Positions 52,870 through 61,845 of a stretch of DNA of 64,000 nucleotides are shown in pieces. Below the pieces are notes generated by a model that had not been told where the DNA came from, did not search any database, and worked only from the letters and a program-made list of their open reading frames with translations. The stretch's first letter is position 1; each line of letters begins with the position of its first letter. Source of the stretch: JAEUIG01 sp046349775 (GTDB lineage: Bacteria; Planctomycetota; Planctomycetia; Planctomycetales; Planctomycetaceae); contig JAXMBS010000010.1 of NCBI GenBank assembly GCA_046349775.1, positions 37,601 to 101,600 of the forward strand. The letters run 5' to 3'. Position numbers and translations under genes: made by a program.

Positions 52870-54267
52870 GTGCCGACACTCGACCTGCCCATTGTGACGT
52901 CCGATCCCGCTCCGGCCGCAACTTCGCCGGAGTTCAGCAAGGGGACCTACGCCTTCGTCTCCCTCGGCTGTCCCAAGAACCTTGTCGACAGCGAGAAAAT
53001 GCTCGGCGCGCTGGCCCTCGACGGCTACACGCTGGTGACCGATCCCGATGGCGCCGACTTTGTGATCGTCAACACCTGCGGCTTCATCGAGCAGTCGCGG
53101 GCCGAATCCAAGTCCGTGATCCGCGAGATGCTCGACCTGAAGAAAGACGGCCGCACGAAAGGCGTCATCGTCGCGGGCTGTCTCCCGGAGCGCGTGGGCG
53201 GTTCGCTGCTCGATGAAATGCCGGAGATCGACCACATCGTTGGCGTCTGGGGTCGCGACGAAATCCACCGCGTGGCCGACCGCCTCGTCGGCGGAGTGCG
53301 CGAACAGCGACAGCTCTTCCGCCCTGCTCCCATCCGTGCGCTCGACGACCGCGCGCGACTGCGCATCACTCCGCAGCATTACGCCTATCTCAAGATCTCC
53401 GAAGGCTGTGACCGGACCTGCACCTTCTGCGCGATCCCCAAGATGCGCGGCAAGCACGTCACCAAACCGATCGAGCAGGTCGTCGCCGAAGCCCGCGAAC
53501 TCGCCGCCGACGGCGTGCGCGAGCTCATCCTTGTCGCCCAGGACACCACCTACTACGGCATGGACCTCTACGGCGAAGTCCGGCTCGTGGAACTGCTGCA
53601 GGAGCTGGAGCAAGTCGACGGCCTCGACTGGCTGCGCCTGATGTACTTGTATCCGGTCAACTTCACCGACCGACTCATCGACCAGATCGCCGGCTCGCAG
53701 CGCATTCTCCCTTACCTCGACATGCCGCTGCAGCACATCAACAGCCAGTTGCTCAAGCGCATGCAGCGCCGCGTCAATCGCGACCAGACAGTGACGCTTG
53801 TGGAGAAGCTCCGCGAACGAATTCCCAACCTCGTCCTGCGGACGACATTTATTGTCGGCTTCCCCGGCGAGACGGACGAACAATTCAACGAGCTGCGTCA
53901 ATTTGTGGTCGACACGCATTTCGAGCGGATGGGAGTGTTCACGTTTTCGCCTGAGCCGGGAACGCCGGCGATGAAGCTCGAGGACCACCTGCCCGACGAC
54001 GTCAAAGAGGCCCGCCGTGACGAGCTCATGGCCGTTCAGCAGGAGATCGCGTTCAACTTCGGCGATTCGCTCGTCGGCTATGAACTCGACTGCCTGATCG
54101 ACGAACAGCTCGACGGCGACACCTGGACTGGTCGCACCTACGCCGACGCCCCCGAAATCGACGGCACAGTCGTCGTCCAGGGCCAGGGACTTCAGCCCGG
54201 TTCGCTGATTCCCGTAGAGATCGTACAGCGGCAGGACTATGATCTGGTGGGGGTGGCGGCAAGCTGA
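52870..54267 (+). CDS. rimO: Ribosomal protein S12 methylthiotransferase RimO
   Basis: 465 residues, GTG start. A radical-SAM enzyme that methylthiolates an aspartate of ribosomal protein S12. N-terminal iron-sulfur domain: FVSLGCPKNLVDSEKMLG (C34), NTCGFI (C70), AGCLPE (C104). Radical-SAM cluster C180-x3-C184-x2-C187 in EGCDRTCTFCAIPKMRGKH. GVFTFSPEPGTPAMKL and the C-terminal TRAM domain (YELDCLIDEQLDGDTWTGRTYADAPEIDG) complete the protein. The RimO rather than MiaB assignment rests on SLGCPKNLVDSE. pgsA follows 47 bases later. Confidence 0.96.
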   Translation: MPTLDLPIVTSDPAPAATSPEFSKGTYAFVSLGCPKNLVDSEKMLGALALDGYTLVTDPDGADFVIVNTCGFIEQSRAESKSVIREMLDLKKDGRTKGVIVAGCLPERVGGSLLDEMPEIDHIVGVWGRDEIHRVADRLVGGVREQRQLFRPAPIRALDDRARLRITPQHYAYLKISEGCDRTCTFCAIPKMRGKHVTKPIEQVVAEARELAADGVRELILVAQDTTYYGMDLYGEVRLVELLQELEQVDGLDWLRLMYLYPVNFTDRLIDQIAGSQRILPYLDMPLQHINSQLLKRMQRRVNRDQTVTLVEKLRERIPNLVLRTTFIVGFPGETDEQFNELRQFVVDTHFERMGVFTFSPEPGTPAMKLEDHLPDDVKEARRDELMAVQQEIAFNFGDSLVGYELDCLIDEQLDGDTWTGRTYADAPEIDGTVVVQGQGLQPGSLIPVEIVQRQDYDLVGVAAS

Positions 54268-54314
54268 TTGCAGACGCCCCAGGAGCCGCCGTCGTCGATC
54301 ACTTTCCGGTTACC

Positions 54315-54974
54315 ATGCCCAGCGGTCCGCAGACACTCGAATCAACCCGTGCCAGCGAGGTTGCGATGCGCCTGCGGCACCAGGCGCTCAACGCGCCGAA
54401 CATTATTACGCTTTCCCGCCTGATTCTGTCGGTCGTTCTGTTCGCCCTGATCGACATGGGGGGCTCGTGGCGGACGGCGACCGCGGTGTTCATTGTCGCT
54501 GCCAGCACCGATTTCCTCGACGGCTACATTGCCCGCAAATACGGTCTCGTTACCGTCCTCGGACGCGTCCTCGACCCGTTCGTCGACAAGATCATCATCT
54601 GCGGCGCGTTCGTCTTCCTGCAGAAGTGGCCGAGCAGCGGCGTCACCGCGTGGATCACGTTCATCGTGCTGGCCCGCGAAATGTTCATCACCAGCTTGCG
54701 GACGTTCCTGGAGCAGCGCGGACAGGACTTCTCCGCCAAGTGGAGCGGCAAGATCAAGATGATCCTGCAATGCGTGGCGGTGCCGGCGTGTCTACTGTCG
54801 CTCAGTCCCGAGTTTCGGGCGTGGCTGGAACCGCGAATCTCCATCGAGACGTTTTTCCACTTTCGCGATCTCTGTCTGTATGCGGCCGTGGCCGCGACGA
54901 TCTATAGCGGCGCCGAGTACACCTGGCGCGCCGCGCGGCTGCTCGCCCGCGTGGATCAGAACCCGAAATCGTGA
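54315..54974 (+). CDS. pgsA: CDP-diacylglycerol-glycerol-3-phosphate 3-phosphatidyltransferase
   Basis: 219 residues with four to six membrane segments. The CDP-alcohol phosphotransferase motif is complete: D66-x2-D69-G70-x2-A73-R74-x8-G83-x3-D87-x3-D91 (TDFLDGYIARKYGLV, GRVLDPFVDK). It makes phosphatidylglycerophosphate for phosphatidylglycerol and cardiolipin. LNAPNIITLSRLILS is the typical N-terminal helix. An internal ATG at 54366 (MRLRHQ) gives the usual family start and is an alternative. The stop overlaps the ATG of the thioredoxin gene by one base. Confidence 0.93.
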   Translation: MPSGPQTLESTRASEVAMRLRHQALNAPNIITLSRLILSVVLFALIDMGGSWRTATAVFIVAASTDFLDGYIARKYGLVTVLGRVLDPFVDKIIICGAFVFLQKWPSSGVTAWITFIVLAREMFITSLRTFLEQRGQDFSAKWSGKIKMILQCVAVPACLLSLSPEFRAWLEPRISIETFFHFRDLCLYAAVAATIYSGAEYTWRAARLLARVDQNPKS

Positions 54975-55462
54975 TGTCGCTCGACCCCACCCAGCCTGCT
55001 CCGGCCCGCGACACCGGGATGCGCGTCCTGCTGTTCGGCATGCTGGCCGCGGCGATCGTCCTGTCGGTGTTCGCCTGGTTGACTGGACCCGAAGCCCCGC
55101 CGGCGCCGATCGACGGGATCGAAGTCACGCTGACCGACGACAACTTCCAGCACGAGGTGCTCGATCAGCCGGGCTTCGTCCTGGTCGACTTCTGGTTTGA
55201 AAGCTGTCCCCCGTGCCGGCGCATGAAGCCTGTCGTCGCGCACCTGTCGGTCAACTATCGCGACCGGGTCAAAGTCGGCAAGCTGGATGTCGACGCATAC
55301 AACGACACGCCGCTGAAGCTCGGCCTACAGGCCTTTCCGACGCTCCTGCTGTACCACGACGGCCAGCTCCTCGCCCGCTGGGACGGGTACGGCGGACTGA
55401 AGGAAATGTCGCGCTGGCTCGACGAGCAGATCGCGTCTGTCGGTTCACCCGGCGGCGCCTGA
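54974..55462 (+). CDS. Membrane-anchored thioredoxin-like protein
   Basis: 162 residues. An N-terminal anchor (MRVLLFGMLAAAIVLSVFAWL) is followed by a thioredoxin fold: VLDQPGFVLVDFWFESCPPCRRMKPVV, active site C78-P-P-C81. The usual tryptophan before the first cysteine is serine. Conserved cis-proline in QAFPTLLLYHDGQLLARWDGY. It probably reduces or exchanges disulfides outside the cytoplasm. Translation is coupled to pgsA (TGATG). GTG 54971 is an alternative start. Confidence 0.9.
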   Translation: MSLDPTQPAPARDTGMRVLLFGMLAAAIVLSVFAWLTGPEAPPAPIDGIEVTLTDDNFQHEVLDQPGFVLVDFWFESCPPCRRMKPVVAHLSVNYRDRVKVGKLDVDAYNDTPLKLGLQAFPTLLLYHDGQLLARWDGYGGLKEMSRWLDEQIASVGSPGGA

Positions 55463-55484
55463 GACGCCTCGGAGCGATACTTCC

Positions 55485-56516
55485 GTGTGGCCTGCCACGA
55501 TCGACTCGGTCGAACAGCTCGATGAACTCCTGAGCCGTCCCGGTCCGGCGGCACTTGATGCGCTGCGCCGCAGTCCGGGCGATGTCCTCATTCTCGGCGC
55601 CGCAGGGAAAATGGGCCCGACACTCGGGCGGATGCTGCGCCGCGCCGCCGACGCAGTCGATCCTCCTCGTGGCATCATTGCCGTCAGCCGGTTCAGAGAT
55701 CCCGACTCGCGCGCACGATTCGCCGCTGTTGGGATCCAGACGATCGCGGGAGATCTCGCCGATCGTCATTTCGTCGAGAGTCTTCCCGACGTTCCGAACG
55801 TGTTCTTCCTGAGCGGCATGAAGTTCGGCGCCTCCGGTAACGAGCCGCTCACCTGGGGCATGAACGCCTGGGTGCCGGCCGTCGTCGCGGAGCGCTTCGC
55901 GCGGAGTCGGATCGTCGCCTTGTCGACCGGCAATGTGTACGGGCTGGTGCCGGTCTCGTCCGGCGGCTCGCGCGAGCCCGATCCCCCGGCGCCCGTCGGC
56001 GAGTACGCGATGAGCTGCGTCGCCCGCGAGCGGCTGTTTCAGTATTTCTGCGAGCGGAACTCCACGCCGACGGTCCTCATTCGCCTCAACTATGCAGTGG
56101 AACTGCGCTACGGCGTGCTGGTCGATCTCGCACAGCGGATCATTCGCGATGAGCCGGTCGACGTGTCGATGGGACATGTCAACGTGATCGGGCAAGGGGA
56201 CGCCTGCGACGCGATCATCGCATCCCTGGCCGATACCGCCGTTCCGGCCGACGTCCTCAACGTCGCGGGATCGGAAATCCTGAGCGTTCGAGTCCTCTCG
56301 CAGCGACTGGCGGAACTGCTCAACCGCTCGATCCGCTTCACCGGCAGCGAAGCGCCGGACGCATTGCTGAACAACGCGCGCCGTTGCCACGAGCGCTATG
56401 GACAGCCGCGGCAGTCCATAGACCAGGTGCTGGAGTGGACCGCCGACTGGCTGCGACGCAACGGCGCAACCCACGGCAAGCCGACACATTTCGAGTCCCG
56501 CAGCGGCCGCTTCTGA
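55485..56516 (+). CDS. NAD-dependent epimerase/dehydratase family protein
   Basis: 343 residues, GTG start. The nucleotide-binding motif GAAGKMG is at 38-44, within an N-terminal domain preceded by about 35 extra residues. VALSTGNVYG carries the Ser/Thr of the catalytic site. The usual YxxxK is changed: GEYAMSCVARERLF has the tyrosine but the residue at the lysine position is a cysteine or valine, and an arginine follows. The protein may use a different proton relay or simply bind. Sugar nucleotide or terpenoid substrates are both possible. It starts 22 bases after the thioredoxin gene on the same strand. Confidence 0.85.
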   Translation: MWPATIDSVEQLDELLSRPGPAALDALRRSPGDVLILGAAGKMGPTLGRMLRRAADAVDPPRGIIAVSRFRDPDSRARFAAVGIQTIAGDLADRHFVESLPDVPNVFFLSGMKFGASGNEPLTWGMNAWVPAVVAERFARSRIVALSTGNVYGLVPVSSGGSREPDPPAPVGEYAMSCVARERLFQYFCERNSTPTVLIRLNYAVELRYGVLVDLAQRIIRDEPVDVSMGHVNVIGQGDACDAIIASLADTAVPADVLNVAGSEILSVRVLSQRLAELLNRSIRFTGSEAPDALLNNARRCHERYGQPRQSIDQVLEWTADWLRRNGATHGKPTHFESRSGRF

Positions 56517-56552
56517 GCTGTTGGAGTTCCGGCTTCAGGCGGAGCTCCAACG

Positions 56553-58175
56553 TTACTGCGGCATCGTTGGAACCGACGTCTCAATGTCGGTGAACTTGGC
56601 CGTCGGCCGTGCGGAGTCGAGGAGCAGCGGCGCCTTCGAGTCCGCGCGACTCAAGTTGCCCGCAGAGTCGCGCGCTTCGAGACGCAGGAAGACGGCCGCC
56701 AGCGCCTGTTCATCAACCGTCCACTGATACCGGCCGGAGTTGGGGATCCAGTCGGTCATCGCCCGCCACGGACCTTCCTTGGCCGGCGCCCAACTCAGCC
56801 GCACCGGTCGCGCGCCGAGTTGCTCATCGCGCACGGTCCATTCAATGTTGATTTCATTGCGGCTCGCCCCCTGGCCCGGGGTGACCTTTCCCAGGTCCGC
56901 CTGCGGCGGTTTGCGGTCCACCATGATGACAAACCCGGGCGCGTCCCCCGGTTGAGGCGGATCCTGAACAAGGCCGGCCCCGCTGCGTGCCCGGAGCACA
57001 AAGCCGTAAGCACCGTCGCGCGGGACCTCAACGGCGATCGGGCTGCGGCGGTCTTCGTCCGGCCCGTAGTAGTACCATTTGAGGCCGTTGTTCTCTGTGA
57101 TGTAGAGATCAACGCTTGAAACACCTGATGGGCCGACGTCTTCCAATTCGTATTGCACGTTGAATGCACGCGTGCGGACGAAACGCGACGGCGTGCCGGC
57201 GGGATCGGGCGTGTTTGCCGGCGCCGCCTCAGCCCGGAATGCCTCCGGCGTCTCCACCACGACCGGCGGCTGGCTTGATCCAATCACAGACCGCGACGCG
57301 ACCGGCACCGCCTGCTGCAACTGCGGGATTGGCGACAGCGGTCCGTCCTGACCATTGGGGATCACCACCGGTGCTTCATCGAGCGCGAGGTTCGATTCCG
57401 ATTCCTGCTCTGGACCGGCGACGGGCCGCCGGAAATCGGGCTTGGTCTTGGCCGGCTGGCTGTCGGGCTGCACTGGCGCGCTACGCGTCTCCTCGGTTGA
57501 GGCTTCGGCAGACGTGGAATTCCCCGCCTTGTCCGAGACGCTGCCCCGGACAAATACGCGGCCACCGCCCGCCACCGTCCAGGACGTTTCGCCCGACTCG
57601 GACGGGGTGATGTTCACGCGCTGCCACTCGGTCGTGTTCGGATCAAGGAACTCGAGCGTGAGGGTGTTCAGGTCGAGGTTGTCATCCGTGGCCTGCCACG
57701 TCAGCTCGATTTCGCCTGGTCGCGACTCGCGAACCTGGACATTGATTTGCGGTACTGTCTGATCCACCACGACCTGCAAGCCGGCCTGCGGAGGACCGGG
57801 TGGATGGAGCTGTCCCTGGCCATCTACGGTTCTCACAGCGAACCAGTATTCACCTTCGCCGGTCGCTTCGAAGGTGAAACGTCCCTCTCCGGGCGCCACC
57901 GATTGGGCATGCTGCCAGTGCCGCCCGCGATCAGTCGAGACAAACAGCCGGATCTCGACCGCCCCCAGCCGCGCCATCTCGTTCGCGTCGAACTGGAACG
58001 GAATGCGGAACTTGGGACGCGACGTGTGGATCGTCTGCGAGACCGGCGGAGCCGATTCGGCCGCTTGCGGCGGCGAGACTGCGCCGCCCGCCAGCAGGCC
58101 GCTGAGAATCAGTGGGCGGGACCAGGCTTGCGCCCGTGCGCGCAACGTCGTGTGGGATGCCATTCGACGGGTCAT
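56553..58175 (-). CDS. Secreted protein with repeated beta-sandwich segments
   Basis: 540 residues from ATG 58175; the frame opens at 58235. A signal peptide (AWSRPLILSGLLAGGAVSPPQAAES). Then several domain-sized units with immunoglobulin/fibronectin-like features, for example VEIRLFVSTDRGRHWQHAQSV, GEYWFAVRTVDGQGQL, RPGEIELTWQATDDNLDLN, SSVDLYITENNGLKWYYYG, NEINIEWTVRDEQLGARPVRLSW and VFLRLEARDSAGNLSRADS. The second half repeats the pattern of the first after a Pro/Ser-rich linker (about 230-340). Probably cell-surface or periplasmic; function unknown. Confidence 0.8.
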   Translation of the reverse strand: MTRRMASHTTLRARAQAWSRPLILSGLLAGGAVSPPQAAESAPPVSQTIHTSRPKFRIPFQFDANEMARLGAVEIRLFVSTDRGRHWQHAQSVAPGEGRFTFEATGEGEYWFAVRTVDGQGQLHPPGPPQAGLQVVVDQTVPQINVQVRESRPGEIELTWQATDDNLDLNTLTLEFLDPNTTEWQRVNITPSESGETSWTVAGGGRVFVRGSVSDKAGNSTSAEASTEETRSAPVQPDSQPAKTKPDFRRPVAGPEQESESNLALDEAPVVIPNGQDGPLSPIPQLQQAVPVASRSVIGSSQPPVVVETPEAFRAEAAPANTPDPAGTPSRFVRTRAFNVQYELEDVGPSGVSSVDLYITENNGLKWYYYGPDEDRRSPIAVEVPRDGAYGFVLRARSGAGLVQDPPQPGDAPGFVIMVDRKPPQADLGKVTPGQGASRNEINIEWTVRDEQLGARPVRLSWAPAKEGPWRAMTDWIPNSGRYQWTVDEQALAAVFLRLEARDSAGNLSRADSKAPLLLDSARPTAKFTDIETSVPTMPQ

Positions 58176-58489
58176 GGCTCTCTTGCCGGGACGTACCAGG
58201 GCTGATGCGTCACGGCCCCCCTGACGCAGAGACATGGCCGACGCTTGTCATGCGTGAAGCATCGGCACCAACTCCCCGCTCGCCGAAGCGCACGGGGTTT
58301 CCTCCCCTGTCGGTGGTATCGGCTGTAGCGCCCGCAGGGCTTGAGCGGAATCGTCGCCGCGAAACGGCCGCGCCGCGAATTCTGGCCGTAGCGGCAGCGC
58401 AAGTCACCACGGTGTCCCGGATCGTGGCTCGGATCGTCTTCTGTGGGAATTCGACGCTTGGTCGACTGACCGGGACAACCGACGCCGGG
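58176..58489. other. Intergenic region, 314 bases
   Basis: Between two minus-strand genes. No gene, terminator or repeat of the families above was recognised. GTCGACTGACCGGGACAACC and similar GC-rich pieces do not form a clear hairpin. It contains the leader and presumably the promoter of the secreted protein gene. Confidence 0.45.
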
Positions 58490-59140
58490 TTATCCCTCGG
58501 AGCGTGCGGCGCGCATCCGCTCGACGAACGCCGCCGCCAGGCTCTGGATTCGCTGCATGTCGCCGCGTTCCAGGGCGTTTTTCTCGACCAGAGCCGTCCC
58601 CAATCCGACCGCCGATGCCCCGGCCTTCACGAAGGACTGCAGCGTCTCCAGATTGACGCCACCCGTCGGCAGCAGTCGGACGTGCGGCAGCGGACCGTGG
58701 ATCGCCTTCAGGTACGCCGGGCCGCCAACGTCGGCCGGAAACACTTTCACGATGTCCGATCCCGCTTCCCATGCGGACAGGATCTCGGTCGGTGTGAACG
58801 CCCCGGACATCACCAGCTTGTCATACCGCCGACAGGCCTCGATGACCGGCCGGCTGACCACCGGCGTCACAATGAATTCCGCCCCGGCCAGCATGGCAGC
58901 CCGGGCGCTCTCCGCGTCGAGCACTGTTCCGGCGCCGAGGAGGATGCGATTCCCCAGCTTGTCGCGCACGGCGGAGATGATGTCCAGCACGCGTGGCACG
59001 GTGAACGTCACTTCAATGACGTCGATCCCGCCCGCGACCAGCGCCTCGGCGACTTGGACGAGTTTCTCGCCGCTCGTCGCCCGCAGGATGGCGACAATTC
59101 CCCCGTCCAGCACCCGCGACAAATCCGCATGCGCACTCAT
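58490..59140 (-). CDS. eda: KDPG/KHG aldolase
   Basis: 216 residues from ATG 59140 (AAGGAC upstream). Class I aldolase cleaving 2-keto-3-deoxy-6-phosphogluconate to pyruvate and glyceraldehyde-3-phosphate (Entner-Doudoroff), possibly also 4-hydroxy-2-oxoglutarate. Conserved sequence: GIVAILRAT (R20), IEVTFTVP (E43), LLGAGTVLDAESARAAMLAGAEFIVTP, and the Schiff-base lysine K132 in DIVKVFPAD, followed by LLPTGGVNLE. Together with gnd elsewhere in the window it suggests two branches of 6-phosphogluconate use. It starts 13 bases after the upstream hypothetical gene, forming an operon. Confidence 0.94.
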   Translation of the reverse strand: MSAHADLSRVLDGGIVAILRATSGEKLVQVAEALVAGGIDVIEVTFTVPRVLDIISAVRDKLGNRILLGAGTVLDAESARAAMLAGAEFIVTPVVSRPVIEACRRYDKLVMSGAFTPTEILSAWEAGSDIVKVFPADVGGPAYLKAIHGPLPHVRLLPTGGVNLETLQSFVKAGASAVGLGTALVEKNALERGDMQRIQSLAAAFVERMRAARSEG

Positions 59141-59153
59141 GACCGTCCTTCTT

Positions 59154-59639
59154 TCACGCCGACGCCGCGTACAGTTCCGCATACTCCAGCGACCACAGGT
59201 CGATCAATTCATTGAACGACAGCACGTCCACCTGATTGAGCCGCTGGAAGTTCCGCCGGTGAAAGACCTCTTTGTTGCGGATCGTGCCCTTCCCCACCAG
59301 TTCAATGATCCCTGCCGTGCCCGGCGCCGAGACCGTCATTTCCAGCCGGCTGTAAAGTGTCTTCGGTCCCTCACCGCGATGCACTGCCAGGTCATCCCGG
59401 CTGACGCTGGCTCCCCATGCGTCGTCGCGCATGAGCGGCTGAAAACTGAACCCGGGGAAGTGATCCGCGAGCTTCTTCAGGCAATCCTCAATGTGCTCAA
59501 TGACCTGCAACCGAGTCCGCGAGTAGACGCTTTTCTGCTCCTCTGCCGACAGTTCGCGCGCGGCGGCCGCCCGGCCGGCTTCCGCCCGCGTCTGCTGTCC
59601 GCGCTGAATCGCGCGTTGCAGTCGGTTGTCAAAGTCCAT
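59154..59639 (-). CDS. Hypothetical protein upstream of eda
   Basis: 161 residues, cytoplasmic and charged: an N-terminal helix (MDFDNRLQRAIQRGQQTRAEAGRAAAARELSAEEQ), then a mixed alpha/beta part (VIEHIEDCLKKLADHFPGFSFQPLMRDDAWGASVSRDDL, LYSRLEMTVSAPGTAGIIELVGKGTIRNKEVFHR) and a C-terminal helix. It looks like a conserved planctomycete protein but I know no function. It lies 13 bases before the aldolase gene, so coexpression is likely. Confidence 0.78.
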   Translation of the reverse strand: MDFDNRLQRAIQRGQQTRAEAGRAAAARELSAEEQKSVYSRTRLQVIEHIEDCLKKLADHFPGFSFQPLMRDDAWGASVSRDDLAVHRGEGPKTLYSRLEMTVSAPGTAGIIELVGKGTIRNKEVFHRRNFQRLNQVDVLSFNELIDLWSLEYAELYAASA

Positions 59640-59955
59640 ATCCGCGCCTGAAGACTAAGTGAGGATAAGAAATCGATTCTACGGCCGTGCAAACCCGGCC
59701 GCAACGAGCGCGCGGGCGTGGGAGCTCGGTCTCAAAGTTGATTCGCCGTGCCCGTGAGATTGAGCGCAGACCGGTTCACTGATTAGAATAGGGGTCACGC
59801 ATCATCTGCGGTCTCTGGGCCGTCAACAGCGCTCAACATCCTTCCCCGTCGGTGGTTCCGCCGAGGGTTTCCCTATTCGCACTGAGCGCGGCCGACTCAC
59901 GAGATCGCCTGGACGTGCCGCGGCGTCCCCGCCCCGGCGAACTCGGGTACTAGCT
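59640..59955. promoter_or_regulatory. Divergent promoter region with a candidate -35/-10
   Basis: 316 bases between divergent genes. TTGAGC at 59760-59765 and TAGAAT at 59784-59789 with 18-base spacing is a possible promoter for the plus-strand response-regulator gene, giving a leader of about 160 bases. No gene seen. The minus-strand promoter was not located. Confidence 0.45.
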
Positions 59956-60519
59956 ATGGTCGGGTTCTCCCCGCCGAACGCCATTGTCAACCGGGTGCTT
60001 CTGGTCGAAAACGACCGGGACGAAGCCGAATTTTTGCGGTCCTTTCTGCAGAAGAAGGGGTTGGATGTCGACGTCGCCAAAGACGGCGGTCAGGCCCATG
60101 CTTCGTTTTCGATGCGTCAACCCGACATCGTCGTCCTCGAATTGCTCCTCCCGAACGCCTCCGGCTTCGAAGTCTGTGAGCAGCTCAAGCGGATTAACAA
60201 CTTCGTTCCAATCATGGTGTTGACCGCCATCGACATGGAGGACGCCCGCGACCTGGCGCGGCGCGTCGGCGCCGACGACTACGTCACGAAGCCGTACGAT
60301 CCGGACGAACTGGTCGTACGGATGCAGCAGAACGCGGATGCAGCATGGAGCCGGCTGCACTATGGGCATGGGTCCGGTTCCGGGAGCGGCGATGACGCCA
60401 AAGTTCGTTTCGAGTGCCCCGACTGCGGCAAACGGCTCAAGGCGAGCTCGACGCATCGGGGCCGCACGTTGAATTGCCCGCGCTGTGGACAGCCGGTGAT
60501 CGTGCCGCGGCACTCATAG
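59956..60519 (+). CDS. Atypical response regulator receiver with zinc ribbon
   Basis: 187 residues. Residues 12-125 are a CheY-like receiver: RVLLVENDRDEAEFLRSF (acidic pair region), IVVLELLLPNASGFEVCEQLK, VLTAIDMEDARDLARRVGADDYVTKPYDPDEL (conserved T and K). The phosphoacceptor aspartate is glutamate, E62, and the following D of PDxxG is N. Glutamate often mimics the phosphorylated state. A Gly/Ser/His linker leads to a zinc ribbon with C-P-D-C-G-K and C-P-R-C-G-Q pairs at about 154-179, a common planctomycete add-on that may bind nucleic acid or protein. The FHA gene follows 71 bases later. Confidence 0.88.
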   Translation: MVGFSPPNAIVNRVLLVENDRDEAEFLRSFLQKKGLDVDVAKDGGQAHASFSMRQPDIVVLELLLPNASGFEVCEQLKRINNFVPIMVLTAIDMEDARDLARRVGADDYVTKPYDPDELVVRMQQNADAAWSRLHYGHGSGSGSGDDAKVRFECPDCGKRLKASSTHRGRTLNCPRCGQPVIVPRHS

Positions 60520-60590
60520 TTCAGACGTCGAGTCGTGGAGCCGAGGCGCGTCGGTCGGGAGTCCATTCCGCCTGTGACACTGGTGATGCC

Positions 60591-61166
60591 ATGTACGTGC
60601 TCGTCGTGCAGACCGGAAAATTCAAGGGCAAGAAGATCAAGGTCGTCGGCTCGGAAGTCCTGATCGGCCGCGATGAGGACGCCGGCATTCGCATCGGCTC
60701 CGACGACGTCAGCCGCGAGCATTGCCTGTTGACCCCGACCGAGCATGGCGTCACTGTCCGCGACCTCGACAGCCGCAATGGCACATTCATCGACGGCGTA
60801 CCGCTCGGCGCCAACGAAGACGCCGTCCTGGCCGTCGGCAGCTCCCTGACCGTCGGGCCGATGACGTTCCAGCTGGCGACGACCCAGCCCCGCAAGACCC
60901 CCAAACACGATCAGGCCGATGCCAAGCAGGGGCTGTCCGACGACGATATCAGCACGTGGCTGACCGAGGCGGACACCGGCGAAATCCTCAGCGCATCGGA
61001 CACGACGATCGTCGTCGGCCGCGATCCGAAGAAGACCTCAGCGCCTCCCATCCAGCCGCCCAAGAAACGCGAGTTCAAGTCGGTCGCCGAAGAGGCCGAG
61101 GACATCTTCCGCCGCTATCGCGAAATGAAAGCCCGCGCCGAGGGGGGCCAGGAGCCGGTCGTCTGA
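60591..61166 (+). CDS. FHA domain protein
   Basis: 191 residues from ATG 60591. FHA phosphothreonine-binding domain, residues 1-95: VLIGRDEDAGIRIGSDDVSREHCLLTP (GR, SxxH-like SREHC), then VRDLDSRNGTFIDGVPL. The rest is a Lys/Ala/Glu-rich helical tail (SVAEEAEDIFRRYREMKARAEG) without known domain. It may act with the adjacent response regulator or with Ser/Thr kinases encoded elsewhere. The frame opens 59 codons earlier without matching residues. The rsmD start is one base after its stop. Confidence 0.9.
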   Translation: MYVLVVQTGKFKGKKIKVVGSEVLIGRDEDAGIRIGSDDVSREHCLLTPTEHGVTVRDLDSRNGTFIDGVPLGANEDAVLAVGSSLTVGPMTFQLATTQPRKTPKHDQADAKQGLSDDDISTWLTEADTGEILSASDTTIVVGRDPKKTSAPPIQPPKKREFKSVAEEAEDIFRRYREMKARAEGGQEPVV

Positions 61167-61167
61167 T

Positions 61168-61812
61168 ATGCGGATTATCGCCGGGCGATTCCGACGCCGC
61201 CTGCTGCAGACAAACCCGGGTCTCACCACACGGCCGATCACCGATCGCGTCAAGGAGACGCTGTTCGAGCGCATCGACGCATCACTGCGCGACGCCCGGG
61301 TCGCCGACGTCTTTGCCGGGACCGGCACGATCGGCCTCGAAGCCCTCAGCCGTGGCGCTCACAGCGTCGTGTTCATTGAGCAGGATCGCCAGGCCCACGA
61401 ACTCCTGCTGGAGAATGTCGCAGTGCTCGGCGTCGAGGACGTGACAATCTGCTGGCGTACGGACGCCGTGCGTTCGTCGTTCCGGCCGCAGGGGGGCGCG
61501 GACTTCATCCCGTACGACGTCGTCTTCTTCGATCCCCCCTACAAGATGATCGAGGGGCTGCGCAGCGGCTCGCCGCTGTTCAAATCGCTCGAGCGGCTGG
61601 CCCGGCCAACGGTCTCCGCCCCGCGCGCCCGGCTGGTGTTGCGAACTCCCGAACACGCGGAGTTCGATTTGCCCGCGGCCTGGAAACTGGATTGGAAGAT
61701 GACGATGTCCAATATGGACATCCATGTCTGCACAAAGGCGGCTGACGAACTCGGCTCCCCGTCCGACGAGTCGCCCGACTTTGCGGCTGGACAGCGTGAC
61801 ACCAGCGACTGA
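61168..61812 (+). CDS. rsmD: 16S rRNA (guanine(966)-N(2))-methyltransferase RsmD
   Basis: 214 residues. SAM-dependent N2-methylation of G966 in 16S rRNA. MRIIAGRFRRRLLQTNPGLTTRPITDRVKETLFERI, then DVFAGTGTIGLEALSRGAHSVVFIEQD and the catalytic DPPY in VVFFDPPYKMIEG. The C-terminal 30 residues (KAADELGSPSDESPDFAAGQ) are an unconserved extension. It is separated by a single base from the FHA stop, so translation is probably coupled. Confidence 0.94.
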   Translation: MRIIAGRFRRRLLQTNPGLTTRPITDRVKETLFERIDASLRDARVADVFAGTGTIGLEALSRGAHSVVFIEQDRQAHELLLENVAVLGVEDVTICWRTDAVRSSFRPQGGADFIPYDVVFFDPPYKMIEGLRSGSPLFKSLERLARPTVSAPRARLVLRTPEHAEFDLPAAWKLDWKMTMSNMDIHVCTKAADELGSPSDESPDFAAGQRDTSD

Positions 61813-61845
61813 CAATTGACGATCAACTGAACCGCGAGTCACGGC

